Assembly: GCA_964513075.1 (NCBI GenBank)
Contig: CAZELR010000029.1
Location: forward strand, 1-50,716
DNA: 50,716 nt
Direction of reading: 5' to 3'
Origin: DAOUBP01 sp964513075
GTDB taxonomy: Bacteria; Chloroflexota; Anaerolineae; CG2-30-64-16
Part shown: in pieces, positions 36,498-43,942 of the stretch
Layout of the letters: each line of letters begins with the position of its first letter
How positions within the stretch are numbered: the stretch's first letter is position 1
Position numbers and translations under genes: made by a program
The notes under the pieces: model-generated
Seen by the model: only the letters and a program-made list of their open reading frames with translations
Database searches by the model: none
What the model was told of the DNA's origin: nothing

Positions 36498-37388
36498 TCA
36501 GGCGGCAGCGAACCGGGCAATGCTGTTGACAAAATCCTGGGGGGTGCCGAAATCGAACCGCGTGCCATCCCGGATTTCGAGCGCACAGTAACCCTCGCGC
36601 TGCCTGAGCAGATCCTGGGCATAGGTGAGCTGGAATTCCCCTTGCTGGCGGTCGTTCATGCGGATCATCTCGCCCAGTACGTCGTAGATCGCCGGAGACA
36701 GGATGTGCATGCCGAACCACCCCAGAAATTCGTCCTCCTCCAAACCGTCCACCCGCAGCGCCTGCCGGGCCGTCGCGAGCGTGGGTTTCTCGACGATCCG
36801 TGTGACGGCAATCAATTCCGGGCGCGCCGGCAGGCGGCGGCCGGCGATCGTACCGTAGCCCTTCAGGTCGGCCGCCCCGATGCGGTTCACGGCCGACAGT
36901 GACTTGCCCGCGCACAGCGCCCAGGCCGCCATGAGCTGGCTGTGACAGGACCGCGCGCCGCCGCGAAAGAGGTGATCCCCCAAACACAGCAGCACCGGAT
37001 CGCCGTCCGCGAACGCCTGGCTCTGGTAGACGGCATGGCCGTACCCTTCCTGCGTCTCCTGCACGGCAAAGCTGATGCGGTCGAGGGCGGCCTGCATTTT
37101 CTCGGCTTCAGCGCGCAACGCCGGATATTTGTCGAGGTGCTCCCGATACGCTGCGCCGGGACCCCGAAAGTAATCCACGACCTGCTGCTCTTCTCCCGGC
37201 CGGACGATGATGCAGATCCGTTCGATGCCGGCCGCGATCAGATCGTCAACCTGGATGTGAACCAGCGCCCGGGCGATGCCATCGGGACCGACGATGGGAA
37301 AGAACTCTTTCTTGCAGGCATGTGAGGCCGGAAACAGCCGCGTTCCCAGCCCGGCAATCGGGACGACTGCCTTGCGCGGCATTAACAT
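36498..37388 (-). CDS. Sugar-1-phosphate nucleotidyltransferase (GalU-like)
   Basis: A 296-residue NTP-transferase. The nucleotide loop is AVVPIAGLGTRLFPASHACKK near the N-terminus, with the GxGTR and Lys motifs. LCLGDHLF holds the metal-binding Asp, and IVEKP lies further on. It makes NDP-sugars from sugar 1-phosphates and NTP; GalU (UDP-glucose) is the closest pattern, but sugar choice is unclear. The start overlaps the kinase gene stop, either as ATGTTAATG or as TAATG with the second Met at 37382. With the kinase it forms a salvage pair; mannose 1-phosphate from GH130 is another possible substrate. Confidence 0.85.
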   Translation of the reverse strand: MLMPRKAVVPIAGLGTRLFPASHACKKEFFPIVGPDGIARALVHIQVDDLIAAGIERICIIVRPGEEQQVVDYFRGPGAAYREHLDKYPALRAEAEKMQAALDRISFAVQETQEGYGHAVYQSQAFADGDPVLLCLGDHLFRGGARSCHSQLMAAWALCAGKSLSAVNRIGAADLKGYGTIAGRRLPARPELIAVTRIVEKPTLATARQALRVDGLEEDEFLGWFGMHILSPAIYDVLGEMIRMNDRQQGEFQLTYAQDLLRQREGYCALEIRDGTRFDFGTPQDFVNSIARFAAA

Positions 37389-38845
37389 ATGGATCGAATC
37401 CAGCCCATGGGGCTAAAAGTGTAGCGGTAGGCGCCGAACTCAGCGGCCCCCGGCGAAGTGCCTTCGAACAGCTCGGCTTCCAGGCCGGTGAGCCGTTTGT
37501 ATTCCCGCGTGATGGCGGGAAGCTCGTTTTCGAGGGCGGCTTTGCGTCCGAAGACGGCGACGGTGCCGCCGGAACCGCCCCCGGTGATCTTCGCCCCATA
37601 GAGCCCCTTCTGCGGGCCGCGGCTGCAAACAGCCTCCACCAGGAAATCCACCTCGGGAACGGAGAGCAGGCAGTTGTCGCGGTAGCTGGCATGCGAGGCA
37701 ACCATGCACTCGCCGGCTGCAACCAGGTCGCGCTCGTTGTTGCCCGCCGCGGACGCATCCGCCGCAATCAGGTGCTCCATAAACTTGAGGACGCGCAGGT
37801 TCTCATAGACCGGATGGGCGGTTGGGCCGGCAACCCGGTAGGTGGCGTCCGGTTGAATCCGGGTGATCGGATCGTCGTGGGACTGGTATTTGGCCAGGAA
37901 TTCCGAGCCGAGGATCGTTTCGGGGAGGGCGGCACGATAGGCGTTCTCGAAGGAGTCGGCGGTGAGCTCGGTCAGATACTGGATCGGCTTTTCGCCGCTC
38001 TGAGCGCGCACATGGTTGATGATGCGCTTGCCCATGAAGGCGCCGATCCGGACGTCGCTGTAGGCCGTGCCCCCGATGGAGTGCTTGATCATCGAATTGA
38101 TGCCGACAAACGCGGTGTCCGGCGGAATTTCGATCTCGCCCATGACGCTGCCCGGACGGCACAGGATGTGGGTCAACTTGCCCTGCCGGCCGCTGGTCAC
38201 CGTGATCTGGTCCATGATGCCGCAGGGCGCACCCACCACCAGGTTCTCAGCCAACTGGCCCAATTTGGCCAGGTTGGTTTCGGAGATGTCGAGCCCCAGG
38301 TAGTTCTGCAGGCAGTACAGGGCGGCGATCTCGGTGGTTGCCGAGCTGCCGATGCCGACGTTCATCGGCACGCCGCTAAGCAGGAACATGTTGAACCCGA
38401 AAGGCAAATGAATGGACTGTTCCTTGAGCAGCGTGAAGATGCTGCCGCCGATATAGGCGGCCCAGGAGGAGAGGGGGTTGGCTTTGCACAGGGTCTGCAT
38501 CTGCTCGTAGGAGACGAACCCCTCCCCCATCTCGAAATAATCGAGCGGGATGCGCGTCTCCACCGCCAGGCTGACGCGGTTCGCCGGCACGGTGCGGATG
38601 CGCAGCGTGCGGTCGGTGCGCGGCTGCAGCGCAATCACCACGCCGCCCCCCAGCACGCCTTCACACACGTTGGCGCCCGAATAATCGGAGATGCCGCCCA
38701 TGACGTCCAGCCGGGCGGGCACCCGGGTGACGATGATCTCGCCGCTGGTGAAGAATCCCGCCAGCCCGGTCGGGTCGCTGTTGGGCTTTTTCAACAGCCA
38801 TTCAAGTTGAAGTATTTCGTTGGGCACCTTACGATCGATTGGCAT
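37382..38845 (-). CDS. GHMP-family sugar kinase (galactokinase/arabinokinase-like)
   Basis: About 487 residues. The N-terminal sugar-binding stretch VPARLDVMGGISDYSGANV matches galactokinase-type GHMP kinases, the ATP loop is VPMNVGIGSSATTEIAAL, and the C-terminal motif is GAKITGGGSGGTVAVFG. The stretch GAPCGIMDQ is also shared with plant L-arabinokinase. These enzymes make sugar 1-phosphates at the anomeric position. The ATG at 38845 was chosen for GGAGG 8 nt upstream; the ATG at 38866 is possible. The nucleotidyltransferase follows with overlap, so kinase plus pyrophosphorylase activate a free sugar. Confidence 0.85.
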   Translation of the reverse strand: MPIDRKVPNEILQLEWLLKKPNSDPTGLAGFFTSGEIIVTRVPARLDVMGGISDYSGANVCEGVLGGGVVIALQPRTDRTLRIRTVPANRVSLAVETRIPLDYFEMGEGFVSYEQMQTLCKANPLSSWAAYIGGSIFTLLKEQSIHLPFGFNMFLLSGVPMNVGIGSSATTEIAALYCLQNYLGLDISETNLAKLGQLAENLVVGAPCGIMDQITVTSGRQGKLTHILCRPGSVMGEIEIPPDTAFVGINSMIKHSIGGTAYSDVRIGAFMGKRIINHVRAQSGEKPIQYLTELTADSFENAYRAALPETILGSEFLAKYQSHDDPITRIQPDATYRVAGPTAHPVYENLRVLKFMEHLIAADASAAGNNERDLVAAGECMVASHASYRDNCLLSVPEVDFLVEAVCSRGPQKGLYGAKITGGGSGGTVAVFGRKAALENELPAITREYKRLTGLEAELFEGTSPGAAEFGAYRYTFSPMGWIRSIC

Positions 38846-38866
38846 GACGAGAGCCTCCGGCTTCAA

Positions 38867-39161
38867 TTGACTTCCGTGGGATTACGATGGATTCCAACGA
38901 TACCCCAAATAAGGCAATCGAACAAATCTACGAGGTTTTCAACGAGACCTGCCACGACGAGGTCATCGGCGACGCCATTCGCTGGATACTGGCCCGCGCA
39001 TGAGGCGCGAACCCCGGGACGGTTGACGCGGCGCCACCGCGGATACGATCCGTCAGCCGTTTCCCCTGTCACCTGCCCCCTGTCTCCTGCAAGGATCGCC
39101 GGCCTTCACCTCGGCCTCGCGCTGGGCCAGGTAGTGATGGAGTGCGGCCAGATCGGTCATT
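38867..39161. other. Gene-poor stretch with repeat debris
   Basis: Between the kinase start and the broken defence genes no convincing complete gene is visible. It holds one possible 38-codon ORF (38887-39003). It also holds a purine-rich GGAGACAGGGGGCAGGTGAC repeat, read on the minus strand, at about 39060-39095, and a 36-codon minus-strand frame from 39160 with a family-less start MTDLAALHHYLAQREAE. These look like remnants. Confidence 0.5.
38887..39003 (+). CDS. Possible small ORF, 38 residues
   Basis: MDSNDTPNKAIEQIYEVF... ending WILARA and a TGA. It is acidic and helical with no recognised family. The ribosome site is poor (GTGGGATT). It is too short to be sure; it could be a gene remnant. 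Confidence 0.2.
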   Translation: MDSNDTPNKAIEQIYEVFNETCHDEVIGDAIRWILARA

Positions 39162-39622
39162 GTGCCTGAACCCGCTGGCGGGACCCTGCTCATCGGCGTC
39201 CTAGATGATGGCGCGGTTGTCGGGATTGCAGATGCCCCCGGAGAAGAGGAGCGGCTGGCCAGCAGTATAGCCGAGGCTATCCGCCGCCTGCCTGGCAGGA
39301 GTTAGGATCGGCCTTGCGGGTGACCTTTCAGCCACACCCGGAAGCAGTCGGCGAGGATAATGAGCGGAGCGATGTCCCCACAAATGAAGCTGTAAATGAG
39401 GCTGTAAATGAGGCTGTAAATGGAGCTGTAAGCGCTCGCCAGAAATGGTTCATCGCCCAGATTATTGCCGGGCAGAGGTTTGGCTGGGCCGAATTGGCGC
39501 AACAATGGCAGGTCTCACGGGCCACAGCCCAGAGAGACATCGCTGATTTGAAAGAGCGCGGCCTCATCGAGTTCACCGGTGCACCGAAAACAGGCTTCTA
39601 TCGGCTTGCAAAGCGAGCATAG
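39162..39622 (+). pseudogene. Remnant of an AlbA_2-type ATP-binding/helix-turn-helix protein
   Basis: Two pieces of one protein type lie in different frames. Piece one (39162-39305) reads GGTLLIGVLDDGAVVGIADAPGEEE, the glycine-rich core of AlbA_2 (Schlafen-like, formerly AAA_4) domains, then stops. Piece two (39314-39622) starts RVTFQPHPEA, continues through four VNEAVNEAV-type repeats and ends in a winged helix (WAELAQQWQVSRATAQRDIADLKERGLIE), the usual C-terminus of these proteins. The middle of about 250-300 residues is missing and the frame has changed. The gene is almost certainly inactive, although the last 102 codons remain open. Confidence 0.7.
39384..39432 (+). repeat. 12-bp tandem repeat coding VNEA units
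   Basis: About four copies of GAGGCTGTAAAT-like 12-mers. They code Val-Asn-Glu-Ala repeats in the linker before the winged helix, a place where AlbA_2 proteins often carry such repeats. Confidence 0.75.
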
Positions 39623-39629
39623 CAACCAT

Positions 39630-40016
39630 ATGACCATTCCCAAACGCCAAACCAACGAAACCCTCCGCAACGACATGTGGCGCGCGTGCGATATCTTGCG
39701 CCGCGACAACAACGTGGGCGGGGTGGTGCAGTACACCGAACACCTGGCGTGGCTCCTCTTTCTGAAGTTCCTGGATGAAGAAGAGAAGGAGCGCGTGGCC
39801 CAGGCATCGCTGGGCGAGGGGGAGCACTACGAGGCGGTGCTCCAGGGCGACCTGGCCTGGGACGCCTGGGCCGGCCCCGAGAAGTTGGGAACCTGGAAGG
39901 TCGATGACCTGATCCAGTTCGTGCGCGGGCGGCTGTTGCCTGGGCTGTCCACCCTGACCGGCGCGGCCTGCGCCCGCAGCAGCCAGTCCAGGAAGCCGCA
40001 CTCCCAGCCGGCGTAG
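39630..40016 (+). pseudogene. Truncated type I methyltransferase subunit (hsdM 5' fragment)
   Basis: The first ~110 residues match the N-terminal domain of HsdM: RNDMWRACDILRRDNNVGG, then VQYTEHLAWLLFLKFLDEEE. Near 39955-39965 the similarity ends, and the frame continues only over the antisense of another gene remnant. The methyltransferase core (DPxxGxG, NPPF) is absent. It differs from the intact HsdM at 41353, so it comes from a second, lost type I system. Confidence 0.7.
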
Positions 40017-40114
40017 CGCATCGTCCCGAAGACGTCCGAGGTGAGGAGGTCTTCCGAGTATTCGTAGCCGCCGCGATCTACGGCGAGCTTGCCGTGGAGC
40101 TCAGCGATGGTCAT
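39958..40114 (-). pseudogene. 5' fragment of an unidentified gene, cut at the hsdM fragment
   Basis: Starts MTIAELHGKLAVDRGGYEYSE and continues LLTSDVFGTMRYAGWECGFLDWLL, then loses coding sense at the junction with the truncated hsdM near 39960. The opening MTIAELHGK is, from memory, seen in uncharacterised proteins found with restriction genes. The two fragments meet tail to tail, so a deletion or inversion joined them. Confidence 0.5.
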
Positions 40115-40150
40115 GTGGTTCGTCCAGCGGAAGGGTGGCGTCCGCACCCA

Positions 40151-41356
40151 TCACACCAGCTCCCCCTTGAACGCCCTGTCCAGGATGGAGGGCAGCAGGG
40201 CGTCGAGTTCGGCGGCGGTCTCGGCCTGCAGGCGCTTGAGCGCGTCGACGCGAGCATGCAGGTCGTCCAGGTAGGCGACGATGCGCCACTGTTCCTCCAG
40301 GGGAGGTACTGCGATGATCTTCTGCTCCAGAAAACTTTGTGGGACTCTCTGCTGTCCCGCTGTCCCCTTGAAATGCCTAGCTGCATCGTCCCGGAAATCT
40401 TTGTGCCTTACCAGGCAGTGTAGCCACTGACCTGTAACTTGTGGTCCTGGTCGCAGAACATGGAACTCCGTCGAGCCGAAGGCAACGCCGTTGACCAAAC
40501 CCGATGCGAGAGCGGCTTTGCCGTTTTGCATACAGGGAGTTATTCGAGCGAATATGACATCCCCATCCTGGAAAGATGTGTAGCCCTTTGACACCTCAAC
40601 AAAGCGCTTTGTCTCCGGGCGCTGAATACATCCCGAGACTTCATCCACTGCTGACATCGGCACAAAAGATACTATCTCAGGCGGAGGCCGCGTTGCTTGG
40701 TCCCTTCTTGATGGATTGATGGCTGCTACGGTTGATATTGGTTGCATCCGCCAAGCTGAGTCGTTTTGGCGAAGGGCCAGTATGCGACGGAGTTCAGAGT
40801 GCAGGAGCGCCGCCGTTGCTTGCTGCACTTCACGCCGCAACCCTCGCGCCTCCTCAATCTTGGCCGCCAGTTCCTCGATGCGCGCCACGATGCGGCGCTG
40901 CTCATCCAGCGGGGGCAATGGAATGGTGATGGTGAGGAAGAGTTCGGGCTTGATGCGGTTCTTGCCGCTGGTTCCCTGTGAGAGTCTGTCGCACTTCGAC
41001 CAGAAAGCCCGTGTCTTGGTCAGCCAATGCATCCATCGTGGGAGGATTTGAGCCTGGTTGAGCTCAAAGGTAGGGAATTCACCTGAGCCGGCACAGCCGT
41101 CCACCTCCGCGGAAGCAACCGCGGTAGACCCATGGCGAACCCATATCTTGTTGATGATAAGGTCGTTTTGGCGAACAGTCGAGAGTGTCTTCGCGGCAGT
41201 CTGGCTACCATCGATGGTAACGCGTTCGTATGCACCTTCCCCCCACCACTTGACGCCAATCGTGCGATAGGTCTGTCCTGGAAGGACTTCCACCGGACGG
41301 GAAATCGGGCTGGCTACCTCTCCCAAACTGATTGAGGGCCACACGTTGCTGGTCAT
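40151..41356 (-). CDS. hsdS: Type I restriction enzyme specificity subunit
   Basis: A 401-residue HsdS that recognises the DNA target. Two target-recognition domains are each followed by a conserved helical region: LPPLDEQRRIVARIEELAAKIEEAR near 153-178 and VPPLEEQWRIVAYLDDLHARVDALKRLQ near the end. The target domains are variable and the sequence recognised cannot be read. The start overlaps the hsdM stop by 4 nt (ATGA). It ends 37 nt from the gene remnant at 40114, so the operon's 3' edge touches the scar. Confidence 0.92.
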   Translation of the reverse strand: MTSNVWPSISLGEVASPISRPVEVLPGQTYRTIGVKWWGEGAYERVTIDGSQTAAKTLSTVRQNDLIINKIWVRHGSTAVASAEVDGCAGSGEFPTFELNQAQILPRWMHWLTKTRAFWSKCDRLSQGTSGKNRIKPELFLTITIPLPPLDEQRRIVARIEELAAKIEEARGLRREVQQATAALLHSELRRILALRQNDSAWRMQPISTVAAINPSRRDQATRPPPEIVSFVPMSAVDEVSGCIQRPETKRFVEVSKGYTSFQDGDVIFARITPCMQNGKAALASGLVNGVAFGSTEFHVLRPGPQVTGQWLHCLVRHKDFRDDAARHFKGTAGQQRVPQSFLEQKIIAVPPLEEQWRIVAYLDDLHARVDALKRLQAETAAELDALLPSILDRAFKGELV

Positions 41357-42939
41357 CGATGTGCCTCTGCCAACACCTGCTTGATTTCTCTTATTATCTC
41401 GGCAATCTGCTGCTCCTTGCCCAGAATATCCTCCACCAACTGCTCAGGCGGCAGGTGTTCCAAGTCTTGCACAGTACTTGGATTCTTTATGTCAAAATTC
41501 ACCGACAGCAGGTTGCCGGCAGGGTCGTACCGCAGCACATCGGCAGCTTGTACCCGCCAGGCACGTTCGGTCTCTTGCCGGTCCTTCCACCAGGCCAGGC
41601 AGTCGGCAAACTCCTCGTACTGCAACGGCTGCGTCTTAGTATAATTTTTTCGGCCTTCGGAAATCGTCAGCTCGTAGTACCAGATGTCTTCTGTCGGCCC
41701 AGAACGATCGAAAAAAAGCAGGTTGGTCTGGATGCCCGTGTACGGCGCAAAGACCCCATTGGGCAGGCGCACGATGGTGTGCAGGTTGAACTCCTTGAGC
41801 AGCTCCTCCTTGATGCGCGCCGACACGCCGTCGCCAAACAGCGTGCCGTTGGGCACGACCACGCCCGCCCGGCCCGGCCTGGGCTGCCGGCGCAGCTTGC
41901 GCATGATGAGCTGCAGGAACAAGAGCGTCGTCTCGGCGGTCTGCTTGTCTTCGGGGAAGTTACCGAGAATGCCCCGCTCCTCCTCGCCGCCGAAGGGCGG
42001 GTTGGTCAGGATGATGTCCACCCGGTCGCGGTCGCCCATCTCGCGGAGCGGGAAGCGCAGGCTGTTGTCCGGGTCGATTCTTGGGTATTCCAGCCCGTGC
42101 AGCAGCAGGTTCATCTGCGCCAGAAGATAGGGCAGCGACTTGGCCTCGCCGCCCAGGATGCTGCGGGTTTGCAGCGTCTCTCCGTCTTCGACCGTGTGGC
42201 ACTGTGCTTGGAGGTGCTTGTACGTTTCGACCAGGAAGCCGCCTGTGCCGCAGGCGGGGTCCAATACTGTCTCGCCCAGCCGGGGGTCAAGCACCTCGAC
42301 CATGAAGCGAATCACTGGGCGGGGTGTGTAGAACTCACCGGAGTCGCCCGCCGCGTCGCGCATCTCCTTGAGCATCGACTCGTACAACGCGCTGAGGGTG
42401 TGAATCTCGTCCGATGACGTGAAATGGATGCCGTTGACCTTGTTGATGACGTCCCGCAGCAGATAGCCGTTGATCATCCGGTTGACGGTGCCCTTGAAGA
42501 CTGTCGCGATCACGTCGCGACGGTCCCCGCCGTTTGCGCCCTGGAGCGCCCGCAGGTAGGCAAACAGGCCCGGCCCGCGCACGCCGTCGGGGCGCATGGC
42601 TTCGTCGTTGTTGATGAAGGCAATCAGGTCGTCGCCGGTCAGGCGAGTGACTGACTGCAGCGGCAGGTCGCCGTTGCCGTCCGCGGCCCAGTCCCGCCAT
42701 CGATAGGGCGGTTCGATGGCCGGCCGGAAGCGCTCGCCGGACAGGATTGCCTCTTCTTCCCGAATACGCTCCATGTCGTCGAGGAACTTGAGGAACATCA
42801 CCCAGGTGAGCATGGGCAGGCGGTCAAGGTCGCCGTTGAGACCCTTGTCCTTGCGCATGATGTCGCGGGCGGATTTGACGATGCTGCCCAGTTGTTGGGC
42901 GGTGGTGAGCGTTGGGCTATTGGGCTTCAACCTTACCAT
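41353..42939 (-). CDS. hsdM: Type I restriction enzyme methyltransferase subunit
   Basis: A 528-residue N6-adenine methyltransferase. The N-terminal helical domain includes WVMFLKFLDDMERIREEE. The S-adenosylmethionine motif DPACGTGGF lies at 227-235 and the catalytic NPPF at 313-316. It methylates the host DNA at the HsdS-defined site. Its ATG overlaps the DUF4268 gene stop as TAATG, and its stop overlaps hsdS. The complete set R, DUF4268, M, S reads in one direction. Confidence 0.94.
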   Translation of the reverse strand: MVRLKPNSPTLTTAQQLGSIVKSARDIMRKDKGLNGDLDRLPMLTWVMFLKFLDDMERIREEEAILSGERFRPAIEPPYRWRDWAADGNGDLPLQSVTRLTGDDLIAFINNDEAMRPDGVRGPGLFAYLRALQGANGGDRRDVIATVFKGTVNRMINGYLLRDVINKVNGIHFTSSDEIHTLSALYESMLKEMRDAAGDSGEFYTPRPVIRFMVEVLDPRLGETVLDPACGTGGFLVETYKHLQAQCHTVEDGETLQTRSILGGEAKSLPYLLAQMNLLLHGLEYPRIDPDNSLRFPLREMGDRDRVDIILTNPPFGGEEERGILGNFPEDKQTAETTLLFLQLIMRKLRRQPRPGRAGVVVPNGTLFGDGVSARIKEELLKEFNLHTIVRLPNGVFAPYTGIQTNLLFFDRSGPTEDIWYYELTISEGRKNYTKTQPLQYEEFADCLAWWKDRQETERAWRVQAADVLRYDPAGNLLSVNFDIKNPSTVQDLEHLPPEQLVEDILGKEQQIAEIIREIKQVLAEAHR

Positions 42940-43934
42940 TACTTATCCTCTACGACTTCTTCATTCTCTATCTCGTTTGCAGCGTCAAGGATTGGCAGTG
43001 CTTTGACTCGAAACGAGAAAGCCTTGTGGAAGACTTCTGCCTGGGCTTTGAGCCAAACGAAGGCCTCCGGCCAACATCCTTTCTTGGATACATCCACTTC
43101 GGGCTTATATAGAGCGATACGGCAGTCTTGACCAGCAGGCAGTTCCTGCCAATCCAGCGGCCCGCTCACGGCTTCAATCTCCGTTTTCTGTTTTTCGAGC
43201 AGCTTGAAGGCCTTCTTGGCGCTGGAACCGCGGATATACAACTCGCAGCCAAGGCGCTGCTTTTGGATGCTGACGGTGAGGGCTATGGAGAACTTACCGT
43301 GACCGACGGCAATGTTGAACCAGTGCTGAGGACGGGGTGAGCTCAGGCTCAGGGTTGTGCCTTTGCTCTTGCAGAAGTCCCGGAACTGCGTCCAGAAGGC
43401 CAAGTATTGCGCCTTTGTCTCGCTAAGATTGTCATCGACTCTCAGCTTGGCGACGGTCGCATATTGATTGGGCCGTGCGACAATCCGGAATAAGGGAGCC
43501 GGTGGGGAGTCGGCAATCTTCCATAGCTGCATTTCTACGGCGAAACAGAGGAGCTCGGGCGCGGCCACCTCGTTGAGGAAGTCGAGTGCCCGACGGTGCT
43601 CCTCGGTGAACTCCTTGGCAATCCAGACAATGATCTTGGCGTTCAGTCCGGATGCGTACGTAAGGACCTTGCCGAGATGGTCGTGATTGGTCTTCTCCAA
43701 CTGGTTTTCGATGATAACCATCGTGTTAGAGTTCGCATCTCTTGCGACGATGTCGGCCTTGTATGGGCCGACGGAGACTTCAATGCCTTCCAACTCCAGG
43801 TCGAGACCGAGAGTCCTAGACAGCAACTCCAGACTCGCCTCTTGCGCAAGCCACGGAGTGAAATCCCTTGCTTCATCGGTCCAGAACGCCTTCAAGCCAA
43901 CGGGGTGAAGGATTCCCAATGTTTTGCCGACCAT
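42939..43934 (-). CDS. DUF4268 domain protein with PD-(D/E)XK-like N-terminus
   Basis: About 331 residues. The N-terminal half looks like a restriction-type nuclease fold: GPYKADIVARD (D61) and TMVIIENQLEKTNHDHLGK (E76-x-Q78), then the strand AKIIVWIAKEF. The C-terminal half is the DUF4268 region (ALYKPEVDVSKKGCWPEAFVWLKAQAE). The ATG at 43934 has GAGGAGG directly upstream, and this site overlaps the hsdR stop. Being inserted between hsdR and hsdM with coupled translation suggests a role in, or guarding, the restriction system. DUF4268 proteins also occur alone, so function is inferred. Confidence 0.85.
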   Translation of the reverse strand: MVGKTLGILHPVGLKAFWTDEARDFTPWLAQEASLELLSRTLGLDLELEGIEVSVGPYKADIVARDANSNTMVIIENQLEKTNHDHLGKVLTYASGLNAKIIVWIAKEFTEEHRRALDFLNEVAAPELLCFAVEMQLWKIADSPPAPLFRIVARPNQYATVAKLRVDDNLSETKAQYLAFWTQFRDFCKSKGTTLSLSSPRPQHWFNIAVGHGKFSIALTVSIQKQRLGCELYIRGSSAKKAFKLLEKQKTEIEAVSGPLDWQELPAGQDCRIALYKPEVDVSKKGCWPEAFVWLKAQAEVFHKAFSFRVKALPILDAANEIENEEVVEDK

Positions 43935-43942
43935 AGTCCTCC

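Noticed and set aside
37322..39169. 615-codon open frame on the plus strand
   Set aside because: Antisense to the GHMP kinase; it has no family features and reads His/Gln/Arg-rich, as antisense frames do here.
39579..40016. Complete small gene of 145 residues
   Set aside because: Only the first part matches HsdM; the rest is antisense of another remnant. Called a pseudogene.
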